64,000 nucleotides of DNA from Hyalella azteca (taxonomy: Eukaryota > Arthropoda > Malacostraca > Amphipoda > Hyalellidae): the NCBI RefSeq assembly GCF_000764305.2, contig NW_025940911.1, forward strand, positions 33,783 through 97,782. Reading direction: 5' to 3'. A program made the translations under genes and the position numbers. The notes below the pieces were generated by a model. That model was not told the origin of the DNA. It saw only the letters and a list, made by a program, of their open reading frames with translations, and did not search any database. Shown one piece after another: positions 48,586 through 59,493 of this stretch. The first letter of the stretch is position 1. Each line of letters starts with the position of its first letter.

Positions 48586-49542
48586 GTAAGAATTTAATTG
48601 TAAATAATGGAATAAAATCAAAAACTTACCTCAATGTTTGTTAAAGTGTGTATTGAAATTCATGTCAAAAGCTCTCGGTAATATTTACTCAAACAATTTT
48701 GTTCCCATGTTCCGAGAGCCTAAAATTATTTTATATTAAAAATATCATAACTGGGAAAAATGAGAAGACACGCTACTGTTGCAGACATTTCCCAAAATAA
48801 ATTCCATTGCATCTGTTCATCGTCCGACGATTATTAGATGGATGCGAGGCCCGAAGCTTTGAAGCCGTGTGCCTCTACCACAGATTCGTGAACTTAATCA
48901 CTGAAGTCACAAGCCTTTAGCTTGGATACGTGATCTCCGTTGCTTAAGGCTTATGCATGCAGCCCTGCTTCTGCAGACAGGAATCCATGGGATCTCATAG
49001 AGACTACGTTTGAATGTATAATGGGTTTCCTGCATTGACGTACAATTAATTCACTATTTTGCAGTATTTTTGCGTGGACTTCCGAGTAAAATAACCATTC
49101 TATACAAAGCTACCATTTTTACATGAGCTAATTATATTCATATATGAATTGTGATGTGCGAAATTAAAGCGAAACTATAGTTATCTGTGAAGACGCCGTT
49201 TGTTCCGTGAATCTATCCTATTTTATCGAATCTCCCACAAGTTTTATAACTCAAGTCAACTTCCCAATTTGTGTTGCTTCAAGAAAACTTTTAACTTTTT
49301 ACAAAAAGGTTTTTTTCATGGAGATTTTTTTGTTTCCCGTCGCGTTAGTTTTCATCGTAATCTTGAATTCTCCAACATGCATTATTAGCGCAGTATCAGT
49401 TAGTTAATCTTCGTGAAATATTTTTTTTATGAAATCATCTCATTCTGCATTAGTTCACTTCATCTAATCACCTTACAATTGATTAGTTCTGGGAGTAAAA
49501 TTTCATCTTCAGCAGATGAAATTATTTGTTTTTCACGTTCAG
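48586..49542 (+). other. Intron of peptide gene 2 with a GC-richer unidentified patch
   Basis: About 957-base phase-0 intron. The stretch at about 48830-49010 is GC-richer than its surroundings ('ggatgcgaggcccgaagctttg', 'gcatgcagccctgcttctgcag') but gives no recognisable protein or repeat. Confidence 0.4.
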
Positions 49543-49773
49543 ATCGTGCTGATTGTGGCATTCATAGCGTGCTTGTCTTCGGTCATGGCGGCTCCTGAGC
49601 CACAATTCGGCGGAGTTGGTGGCTTCGGCATCGGCATCGGCGGTGGAAGGAGATTCGGCGGACTCGGAGGACGGCGGAGGCTGAATCGGCGACGATCTAT
49701 CTTCTCGAAATTCAAATTAATAAAACGACTTTTCACTCCTCGAGGATTTTCCTTCCGCAGATTTAGAGGCTAA
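49543..49773 (+). CDS. Two-part cationic secreted peptide 2, exon 2
   Basis: Acceptor gtttttcacgttcag. An upstream in-frame ATG at 49516 could start the frame without splicing, but the MRL join gives the better signal peptide and matches the paralogues. Total 79 residues: signal 1-19, APEPQF (20-25), a Gly-rich segment (26-46), basic RRRLNRRR (47-54), then a cationic amphipathic-looking SIFSKFKLIKRLF (55-67) and TPRGFSFRRFRG, stop. The only acidic residue after the signal is Glu22. The tri-Arg motifs look like processing sites that would release the C-terminal part. Confidence 0.86.
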   Translation: MVLIVAFIACLSSVMAAPEPQFGGVGGFGIGIGGGRRFGGLGGRRRLNRRRSIFSKFKLIKRLFTPRGFSFRRFRG

Positions 49774-49779
49774 AATGAG

Positions 49780-52588
49780 CGTGCAAATAGTTCAGATCAC
49801 TCCTTTTTCCGAAATTGCCCCTTTTATGAGAAATTCTCTCTTGCCTAGAATTAGTATAAAAACTTGCCAAAAATTTCTAGATTATCAAATTTAAAAAGTT
49901 TGTAGTTCAATTACGTTTTTCAAAACTTAAAACCTCAGAATTGGATCTTTGCCTCACGTCTTTAGCGAACAAGACGCACAAACTTAAACGAAAGTTCGAC
50001 ATTTAGTTGGAAGCTTAGCATGACAAAAGAAGACTTTGTTTTCTAATCGGAACATCAGAAATTCGGTTAAAGAGACACAAATAAAACATTCAAATTTTTG
50101 CACAAATTCATTTCTGAAAAAAAAACATGTTCACCAAACATCAACATTCGTAATTAGACTGTTAATTTGTGTATGCATGCGAAGGTTGCTTCATTTTCAC
50201 AACAGAAAAACAAATTCAAATAAAGTTCTTATCCCCTTGATTTTGATACGTATGTTTGTTTCACTGTACTAGCTGATAGGTACTGGCTAGCAACACTAAT
50301 GAATGTGTTTAAAGTTGTTGCAGAGTTTTGGCTCATTTGGTCATATAGTTTAACTTTTAGAACGCATATGAAGATATTAAAGAGCAAAAACCAAACCGAA
50401 ATATTTTTGTTTCTTTTCCCGCACTATGAAGTTAGGCCCACGATTCCATGCAGCTCACTGATTATTTTAATGTTTAAACAAACTAAATACAGTAGAACAT
50501 TTGCGCAACGATGTAAACGATGTATTTTTCCTAAAATGTAAAAACAAATTTTAACTATCGACAAAAATGATGGGAATGTTATTTATCTTATTAATTTTGA
50601 AACATTGTACTTCATTGAATAGTGGATGCTTAATTTAGATCTGAGCATATTTTCGAAACTTCAAGAATATTTTCAAGGAAAAGGCCATTTATGTATATCA
50701 TTTAAGGTCGAATGTTAAATCATTTGTTTCTAAAAAATATTATTAATTGTTATAGATGAGCATAAACAATAACTGATAACTACGACGAAGAAAAGACTCA
50801 ACGAGATCGCAAACTTGCAAGATAGCGATTAAAGACGATTCAAAGAAAATATTGTGGACGCATTTTTGAGATTGGCACAGATATTGAACACATTAAATAT
50901 ATTTTAGCTGCAGATCATACATAAATATTTGACATTTCTCTGGGTTGAAGAGAACCGATAGTTAATTATCAGATTCGTGATCATTACCATCACTGTTCTC
51001 AATACAGCATCCTTTCAGTCATCGCAATGTGGTAGTTTAATTAACGCTTAAAATGTGTTCGGACATAAAATTCCATCCCAAGTTAATACCTGGATTCCGA
51101 ATAAATTTTCACCTTTGCTGATCTGGTACGAGTTTTCTGACCGAGACACATGGGGTTCGACGCTCCAGCGTGCAGCTCTGCGGGCGCCGATTTCTAATGC
51201 ATGCGTAATTCCGGCAATCTAATAGCAATTCCCATTGAAATTCAAACAATTTCATTTCATTTTTAATACAATAATATTATGTTCTATCATAAAAGCGAGA
51301 GTGACAAATAGCCGTCATTAAGCAAACAGCGTAGAGCTGCAGGTCTGCACATACCAAAAAATCGGAGTAAAGCGGAATATTTCATGTATACTTTTTTGGT
51401 ATAATTTAATCGTCGTTTCAATTCTAGCGAGCTGAATTCAGATCATCAATGCATTCATGAAAATAATGACAATTTAAATGAATCAGGTAGCTGTCCAATA
51501 TCCATTAGCTCTAAAAATTAGATAGTGTTCGGCGATGCTCGTGCTCATAGCCATACTGATGTACTGATGTGCTCGTGCTCATAGCCATACTCTGGTTACA
51601 TTGATGTTTTCTGAGGATACCCCATTTAACTGATACCCCATTTGTATAAAAAATTGTTAAATACAAGTATTTAGCCATAATTCCGATCAATTAACCGTCT
51701 ATATAGTGCTGCAGTCTCGCCAAATATCAATGAATTTTTCAAATGGGTCGTGAGTGCGCTCGTGTAATGTATAAGTGGTGAAAAAATGTACAACAAATAC
51801 AAGTGTTTTGTATGATAATACTAACATTAAAAACTTCTTTACCCTTTTCTATAGGTACGCGTACAGGATACTGTCTCACATTAGCCAGTTTGGACAGTAA
51901 TCTCCACTGCTACATGTATTATTGCTCTCTGCGATAATAATTCTCTATTTGAACGAATATTTCCAGCTTTTTGTTTTTGTTGCTGTACTTTCTCCTCAAC
52001 ATACATAAAGAATACGATGTGTTTTCAGGCATATCAAAGATGAAAATAATTCGTTTATCTCGACTACATGCACGAGAAATTTTCTTATTCATGTTAGAAG
52101 GCGACCAATAACCAATTACCACACCTAGACGCTCTTGTTTGCAGCTGTGTGCAATGGGAAAAATATTTTTGATGCCGGCCTAATTTCTAATCGCGGGTTA
52201 ACAAAATGACTGCGAAATAATGCGTTCGATCACATCGTCGCAAAAGTGAGACTAATCATACTTTAATTACATTTGCTACACCTGCTGATTACATGTTATT
52301 TGTCTGTAGGTAAGCAAAGAAAACGTAAAGTAAATTCATCTCATCTTGATAAAAATTTTGTGGAGAAGAGCCCCATCATCAGTTCAAAACGTTATTTAGA
52401 ATTTAAAAACAATCATCAAGGAAGAATTAATTATACACGGAAGCTATTAAAACTTGTCTAAAGAGAAAACGACAGAGGAACGAAAAATCAATCGATTTAC
52501 AATTGAACGAGGATGAAAACTGTAGGAACGCATTATTAAGAAAAGGTTGCCATTTAAACCACGAGAGAAGAATCGGAACATCTTGATA
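49780..52588. other. Intergenic stretch with a small tandem repeat
   Basis: No gene recognised. At about 51533-51592 'gtgctcgtgctcatagccatact' occurs twice in near-tandem. A GC-richer patch at about 51125-51215 is unexplained. Confidence 0.45.
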
Positions 52589-52836
52589 CTGCTCTCCGAC
52601 ACAGTATGAAGGTGCACAGCAGAGTGAGAAGATTAGAAAGTGTAAATTTCGAACGAAAGCTCCGAGCGCGGCGTTCAGAGACTTGGATGCATGTACGGAA
52701 GTTATGTGACGTCTTTCCGACATACGCAGATAAATAACATGCGCAACTGTATTATTTATCCAGGCTACACCGCATCTGGGCAGGAATATTGTTCATTGTT
52801 CTAAAGAGGGAACTAATTTTGAAAATATTCACTAGC
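52589..52836 (+). repeat. Direct repeat copy 1 (248 bp)
   Basis: From 'ctgctctccgacacagtatg' to 'aaatattcactagc'. Near-identical to 53051-53298 with a constant 462-base offset. No coding potential or terminal repeats recognised. Confidence 0.9.
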
Positions 52837-53050
52837 AAAATAGGCAGGTTATTACACCGAACATTTTTTAGAAATAAGATCTTCAATTCTCTTCAATTCA
52901 ATAACATTCTTCAATTATGTTTCAGACGAGCTACCAAAGTAGGGAAAAGTACAAAAAATTAGCCACTATGTTAATATTTTCTGATAGAGTAAAAAGCTGA
53001 TCAGAGACAAACCGCTCCAGGTCTTGGTCATCCCATCTTGTTCATTCTAA

Positions 53051-53298
53051 CTGCTCTCCGACACAGTATGAAGGTGCACAGCAGAGTGAGAAGATTAGAA
53101 AGTGTAAATTTCGAACGAAAGCTCCGAGCGCGGCGTTCAGAGACCTGGATGCATGTACAGAATTTATGTGACGTCTTTCCGACATGCGCAGATAAATAAC
53201 ATGCACAACTGTATTATTTATCCAGGTTACACCGTATCTGGGCAGGAATATTATTCTTATGTCTAACGAGGGAACTAATTATGAAAATATTCACTAGC
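53051..53298 (+). repeat. Direct repeat copy 2 (248 bp)
   Basis: Second copy of the unit. The block before it ('ccaggtcttggtcatcccatcttgttc', about 53016) is echoed again right after it (about 53304, 'cctggtcattccatattgttctttc'), so a third partial unit is likely. Confidence 0.9.
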
Positions 53299-53299
53299 T

Positions 53300-54116
53300 T
53301 CTGGTCCTGGTCATTCCATATTGTTCTTTCTTAGCTGATAAATCCTTGTTTGGCAAAATTTTATCGTTGATTGTTAGCCCTCAAGAAGGTTCCTTCCAAA
53401 TGTACCTTCACTTCACTACCTCCCATCTTCAATGCTCTCAAATTTGTTTGCGGTAGCTCAGTTGCGGCGCATAATAAAGAAAGAAAGCAAAAAGTAAATA
53501 AAATCATCACAATTTGCTTTAAATAAGGTCGCATTATATCACTTTATGTTTAGCATCAATGATTTAGATTCTAAGAAAATTCGCAGGTTTTTTATTGCAT
53601 AAGGTTTCATAACAATTTCACTAATTAAAGTAGCTTGACTTCTTAGCTGCTAACGCCTTGATTTGTGAAATTTAAGAATCTTTTCTAGAGCGTCTCTTTT
53701 CCTGTTGTCGCACAAAAGTATTTATTTGTGCATATCCTGGTTTATTGGAGACGTCTTATCACTAATTACAAACAACTCACAATAGCTTGACCCCCGATGT
53801 CTTCGTAAACTTACCAGAAAAGGCAATATTGGGGTTCGGAAATACGTATAATCAAAGCTCTATTTCATGTATAAAACCTATTATTAGTACATTTGAAGAT
53901 GAAAGAAATGAAATTCGTAAGCTGAATAACCATTTAAAACACGTACCGAGTGCGACAAACAGGCAAAATTTAAATGTTGCCACCCACGCCTGCAACAATC
54001 ATCGACTAATGTGTAAGAATTTTATGCCAAATTATCCTGATTAATTAAAAAAAAACATTGGATTTCCAGAGCTTCCAACTTATTCATTATAACATCTACT
54101 CCCTAGAAACGAACAT
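53300..54116. other. Intergenic stretch, nothing recognised
   Basis: One 85-codon open frame at 53787-54044 has no signal peptide or recognisable motif; probably chance. Confidence 0.4.
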
Positions 54117-54529
54117 TTAGTCAATAAGCGTTAAAAACCAGATATGCAAGTTTGGTGGCCTTGAAGAACATCTAAAATTACAGTTGGTGTATAAAATCCA
54201 AAAAAATATGATTATTTTGGCATTCATTGATTTCGGGTATTTTATCCATAACCGATGATTTGAACGGTAAGAAACTTCATTTGTAGATATCTTGACCAAG
54301 GTAAGTAAAACGAAAATAAATTCTCTGAAGTTTAGTCATCAAGCAAATTAGCAATAAGAAATGTAGTTATTAGGAAAGAAACATAAGGACATTAAAGGTT
54401 TACCAAAGACCTGCAGCGTCAATCCTTAAAACTTTATTACTATTTTGATTCCAATTATTTCTTTTGCTCACTAAAAGGTTCACTGTTCAAATTATTTATT
54501 GGTAAATGCTTCAGTGCCCACCGAGTACT

Positions 54530-54668
54530 GAGTGGAGTATCAGTTCCGAGTTCTAACAAGTCCTCCAGGGAGTGAAACATCGGTTTCGAGTTCTCACCAG
54601 TACTCCAGGGAGTGGAATATCAGTTCTGAGTTCTCACCAGTACTCCAAGGAGTGGAGTATGAGTTCTT
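54530..54668 (+). repeat. Minisatellite, approximately 46-bp units
   Basis: About three units of 'gagtatcagttccgagttctcaccagtactccagggagtg'-type sequence. The paralogous inverted locus at 63370-63435 has about one and a half units, so copy number changed after duplication. Confidence 0.8.
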
Positions 54669-55082
54669 ATGAACAATATTAAAACGAGTGAATTTTTTGC
54701 TCTCTAAAATCAATCATAATTTAACATCATTCACTAACTAGGCCTAAGATATTGACGAATTTTGATTGGCCATCATAATGTATAAGTTCACGTTATATAT
54801 AATCATCGAATCATTACAGAAATTCATAAACGCAATGCTGCTGAAATTCAACAATTTTAATATTTACTTATTTTGGCTATGTTCCCAAATGTTCACTCAC
54901 GTTTGAAAAACAACTTTGTTATAGATAAAACCCCGTCCTTGTACAACTTAATAGTCTTAAAGTTTATGGTAAACTTAAATATCTTACAAAACCTTTTCAA
55001 TTGATGTTTCAATTAAAATGTATGCAGACATTTTCCGAAAGTCTAGTGCCGTCAAAATACCTTCGAAGCAAATCGAAAATCA

Positions 55083-55350
55083 TTACCCGAAGAATTCATT
55101 ACTGTAACGCTCGTTACTGAAACGTTCGTTACTAAATCCAGCAATCAACTTTGTACTATAATTAACAATCCGGTTTACGAGCCAAAGATAAACAAAATAA
55201 CTTTTCGGAAAAAAATTCATATCTACTGCATACACTCTACCGCACACTTACCTTCATTGTATTGTTTGTTCGGTGTAACTTAAGCTGAGTACGGCGTCTT
55301 GTTCAAGACTGGGCAAGTCGGGACTATATCAGGGCCTTTTTATATCACTT
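55083..55350 (-). pseudogene. Deleted paralogue of the Gly-rich peptide 3 gene
   Basis: On the minus strand: TATAAAAA (55344-55337), leader matching gene 3, ATG AAG (55257-55252) and a perfect gtaagt donor. The intron then runs straight into the last codons of exon 2 (FSNERFSNERYSNEFFG and TAA, stop at 55085-55083). Compared with gene 3 about 335 bases are missing, covering the acceptor, the signal-peptide core, PEPQF and all Gly-rich repeats. It keeps an extra SNER unit. The promoter and start look intact, so it may still be transcribed, but it cannot make the secreted peptide. Confidence 0.85.
55337..55344 (-). promoter_or_regulatory. TATA box of the deleted paralogue
   Basis: TATAAAAAGGCCCTGATA on the minus strand, identical in context to the gene 3 TATA at 62401 and 80 bases before the ATG. 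Confidence 0.7.
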
Positions 55351-55526
55351 CCAGCGGCCTGCGGAGCGCCGCGCCACATAGCATCCTGTATGCGAGGATG
55401 TCCGATTCCCAACTCAGAGCAGGAGCCAGGGGGAAGCGGGAAATGTTCGGCACTGCGATGTACGAAGCCATCTTGCCGTGGATGTGACCGGGCTCTTGTC
55501 ACGCGTCGCCAAGCAAAATATTTCTT

Positions 55527-56440
55527 TGAATAATACAAAATGGGGTTCTATGGATATAATGAAGTGTTTGGTTGAACCGAAATACTTATATAGCATATCT
55601 TTTGAAGGGAACAAAATTGTGTGATAAATACAAGAAAAAAAGAGCAAATGAGCGAAGCAGGGTGGCGTTTCTATGTAGAAAGTGCCTGATTCGCATCGAT
55701 TTCGAGTTCCCGCCATGCTCCCGAGTTTTGCATTGACTCCCTAATATGTATTTCGAAACGGCCGACTTCCATGTTACGGCTGTTAGATCAAATCTTGAAT
55801 CGGAAAAAATTATAAAATAAATAAATAATTAAGTAAATAAATAAAAGAAATAAAAAAATTAAATTATTAACAGAAAAATGTGTGTGAATATCGGGTAAGC
55901 TTAACAGAGATTTTTTGTTTTACAAGCTACAAACAGCATGAGCTCCAAAAACGATGCTAAAACCAATTTCACCGACTTCCCTTTCTTTATAATGTTATCT
56001 ATATTATTTGCAATACAAAGTCAAAAATTTGTATCCTATAAAAATTTTGAACTGATGCTGGAGCGAGTCTCCGTAAAGTTTTCTATCAATATTTGCTGAA
56101 TATACTAAAAGTTTCCTTTGATTTTAACTTCATGGGTAAATTTTATTTTAAACAGATTAATGACATGAGTTTTGATCGATTTTATTTGATTTATTCGCGA
56201 ATTAATTTGAAATTATTAGAAATTTCATTAGAAAAATTCATGCCGTGAATTAATTTGTTTCGGCAAGCAATGTCTGCCGCCTTCCGAATGTTAAATTGTG
56301 AAGAAAATCTACCGAACGAGATGAATAATGACGAGCAATCCACTAAAACTCAAAGCTAATGTCAAAAATGCAAACAAATGAAAACAGAAAATAACGGAAA
56401 GTTAAAATGTTTATAATTAGAGACGAATAAATGTCACTTA
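55527..56440 (+). repeat. Segmental duplication block X, parts 1 and 2
   Basis: 'ggatataatgaagtgtttgg' through 'gagcgaagcaggg.ggcgtttct' (55527-55690) recurs at 57218-57432. 'tcgatttcga.ttcccgccat' through 'aatccactaaaactcaaa' (about 55695-56357) recurs at about 58773-59493. In this copy the parts are contiguous; in the other they are separated by an insertion. Confidence 0.85.
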
Positions 56441-57010
56441 GAGTACCTTCAAAGTTTTGTCCATTTTGAGATATAGAATTGGTGACGTAATATTTGTTCA
56501 TTAATTTTCGCTACGCTCTTGGTAAACTTTATTCATTATCAGGTTGTACGAGACCTGCTAGTCATGCAAAGTTACTGAATTGTATTACGGATACTCAGTT
56601 GACGTGGTCACGGACTGCTGTCTCCGTGGCATGTTATGAGGAAATGCACGTGTATTCAAGAACACTATGCAATCATCTACTCTGAATGATATTCAATTTT
56701 GAAAATGATGAAAATGCGCACATATAAATAAGAGTAAAATTCAATAAATTTAAAACTAATCAAATAACCGTTATTCCCTTACAGTTATTTTAATAATATT
56801 GTTTTGACACAAAGATTTTTCATTTTCTCGACACGTTCTTGATCTTAAGAGACTAATTATTTCTGTTGTAAAAAAAATAAAAAAAATTTATTCTGATATC
56901 ATTAAATTTATTACTTATAGGCTGGGACCTTGAGACAAATTCCCGTTTTTTCCGGGTTCCTGCTCTGAGTCGGGAATCAACAATCTTCGCATATTGGGTG
57001 CCATAATATT
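56441..57010 (+). repeat. Segmental duplication part 3 with a truncated peptide promoter
   Basis: 'gagtaccttcaaagttttgt' through 'gagtcgggaatc' matches 61817-62352 directly. It ends within the distal promoter ('tcttcgcatattggg') before any TATA box or exon, so it is a promoter stub without a gene. Confidence 0.85.
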
Positions 57011-57217
57011 TCGGAATTGATTCCTTCTTTAGATATAAGAAGGTAATATCATTCATGAACTGTATACGAAATATTTGTTAAACTATTCATATATCTAATA
57101 AATCGATCGAACAGAATTTATATTTTTAACTTAAGTTATCTTTTTTCTGTTAATAAATTATTAATAAATTAACTGTATCAATTAAAAAATCTCCTAAGTA
57201 GAATATTTTTTTTTAAT

Positions 57218-57432
57218 AATTCAAAATAGGGTTCAATGGATATAATGAAGTGTTTGGTTAAACCGAAATGTTCATTCTTGCATTTCTCTTGATGTGAACA
57301 AAATTGTGTGATATGCAAAAAAATAACAGCAGTCTGACTGACGACGTTCACGCAGAAACAGAATAACGCAGACGACCGAAACCAACTTGAATCAAATGAG
57401 CGAAGCAGGGCGGCGTTTCTACGTAGAATTAA
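57218..57432 (+). repeat. Segmental duplication block X', part 1
   Basis: Second copy of 55527-55690, longer by an internal stretch ('cagtctgactgacgacgttc'). Confidence 0.8.
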
Positions 57433-58767
57433 GGGCCTGCGAAGGGCTTTGGAGGAATTTTTGGGAATTGCAGATTTTACTAAAGTCCAGTTAAGAAGGA
57501 TAATAAGGGTTGTGAAGAGTAATAAGTATTGAAGGAATATTCGAGGTAATTTATTGCGGTAAAAGGGGTTAGAGATTGCCTCAAAAGGCTGTAAAATGAT
57601 GGCCAGAAGCAATAAGGTCTACTCAGCACAAGTCTGAGGAGGTTATGAGACACAATAGGTACTGAGAAGATGGTCAAAATCGATCAGTCACTAATATCAG
57701 TGCAAATATAAGGAGATTATGAGATACAATTAAAGAGGTTCAGCGGAAACTGTAAGATGTATATACGATGAGAGACCTGCGAACTATAGGTCATAATTAG
57801 AACATGAATTTCACATGACAGTTATTATTCCAACATTAAACATAATAGAAATTTAATATCCTAAAATTTAATATTCACGATCATTTTATTAAGGTTTACA
57901 ATTAACAACGTCGATTCACAATAGAATTGGGATACCATTTATACTATTTCTGTCATAAAACATTACAATAGTTTCCTGATAACTTCGCCCTAGTCAGAGA
58001 ATATCATATAATTTACTGACTGAATAATTAATAAATATTTCCTAGTGAACTGATAACATCCGAAGGAAGCGGTTGAACTCAAGTTAATTAAGTTACATAA
58101 AGTGAGATATTTATGATCATCAGTTTGAGGTTTTAATCAAATTAAATATGATCTTCAAAGTAATATGCTATCAATTTTGAGTCACTTCGATTAACTTCAT
58201 TTTTTCCACTAAGGAGGGTAGGCCAGAATTAATGTGGTCTCAGTACAGAACTAGCCCTAGGCCGAGGTTGATGGAAAACACTTCCTATTCAATATAATAA
58301 TTTTTAATGACAATATGTTCGTTTGGATTATTAGTACAACAAAAATGATTACACTAGAATAAATGCTTGCACAGTTAATAATCTTAACACTCACCCAGTG
58401 GATAGTTTTATTTTAACAGAACATAAAGGATAGGAATAATCTTTTGTTAGTAAGCCAGAAAATCGAATGGCGCGGCGTGGGTTGTATGATAGAGGGTTTA
58501 TTTGGAATTATCGCTGCGTTTGCCAGAATTATCGTGAATTACAGAACACTAATATCTTTTTTACAAGAACTTAAAACTATTACAAAATTGTCCGAATTGA
58601 GACTGGCCATCATTAACAGGCTTACAATGCTGATTACATTTACTTTTATTTTAGTCTATTTGACGTAGGCCATCGGCCAGGGTTCACAATTACCGTACAT
58701 AATTAAGGTATTAAAATATATAAAAATTCAGTTTTCCTTCTAGTAATCTCTAGAATCACTACACCTG
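57433..58767 (+). other. Unidentified approximately 1.3-kb insertion between duplicated parts
   Basis: Absent from the paralogous block at about 55690, where the flanking parts are contiguous. It contains an open frame of 74 codons at 58444-58668 with no recognised domain. I see no clear terminal repeats. Confidence 0.55.
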
Positions 58768-59493
58768 TTTCGCGTCGATTTCGAATTCCCGCCATATTCA
58801 CGAGTTTTACATCGACATCCGAACACGGATTTCAAACCGGCCGACTTCCACGGTACGGCTGTTAGCGCAAAACTTTAATCGGAAAAAATCATACAATAAA
58901 TACATAAATAAATAAATAAAAATATTAATGAACAAATTTGAATGAATGTCGAATAAACTTAAGAGATTTTTTGTTCTACAAAAGACAAACAGCAAACGCT
59001 CCGTAAACGATGCTAAAAAGTCTATCGATTCTCCCTTTGTTTAGTCTGACATTTGTATTATTCGCAATACAAAGTCACTCAGCGAAAATTTTATTTATAA
59101 AAAATTTTGAACTGATGCAAGAGCTAGTCTCCGAAAAGTTTTCCATCAATATTTGACGAACGTATTAGGAGTTTTCTTTGATTTTAGTTTCATATTGACT
59201 TCGTATTTTAAGAAGATTAATGACACGAGTTTTGGTTGATTTTGTTTGGTGTATTATTGAATTTATTTGAAACTATTGTAAATTTGATTTGAAAAATTCA
59301 TGCTAAGAATTAGTTGTTTCACCGAATGTGATAAGACTTATTTACCGAGCACTAACTAGCGGGCGGAGTGCAACATCCAATGTTTGACCGCAGTTTGCTC
59401 TGCAAGCAATGCCGGCCGTCTTCTGCATGTAAAATGGGTAGTAAAAATTACCGAACGAGACGAATAATGATGAGCAATCCACTAAAACTCAAA
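58768..59493 (+). repeat. Segmental duplication block X', part 2
   Basis: Second copy of about 55695-56357, diverged by substitutions and small indels. Ends at the insertion point of the hAT-like element. Confidence 0.82.

Larger units (their letters stand above)
54120..55465 (-). repeat. Inverted duplication arm, minus-strand copy of the 62.3-63.7 kb peptide locus
   Basis: Read on the minus strand this arm repeats, in order, promoter, exon 1, 3' end of exon 2, downstream flank, the 'gagaactcagaactgatactcc' minisatellite (about 54535-54665) and 'ttaccttggtcaagat.tctacaaatgaagtttcttaccg' (about 54270). The same order appears on the plus strand at 62330-63640. Confidence 0.88.

Noticed and set aside
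49516..49542. In-frame ATG as an unspliced start of peptide gene 2
   Set aside because: The resulting N-terminus (MKLFVFHVQ) is possible, but the acceptor tract and the MRL exon give a signal peptide aligning with gene 1.
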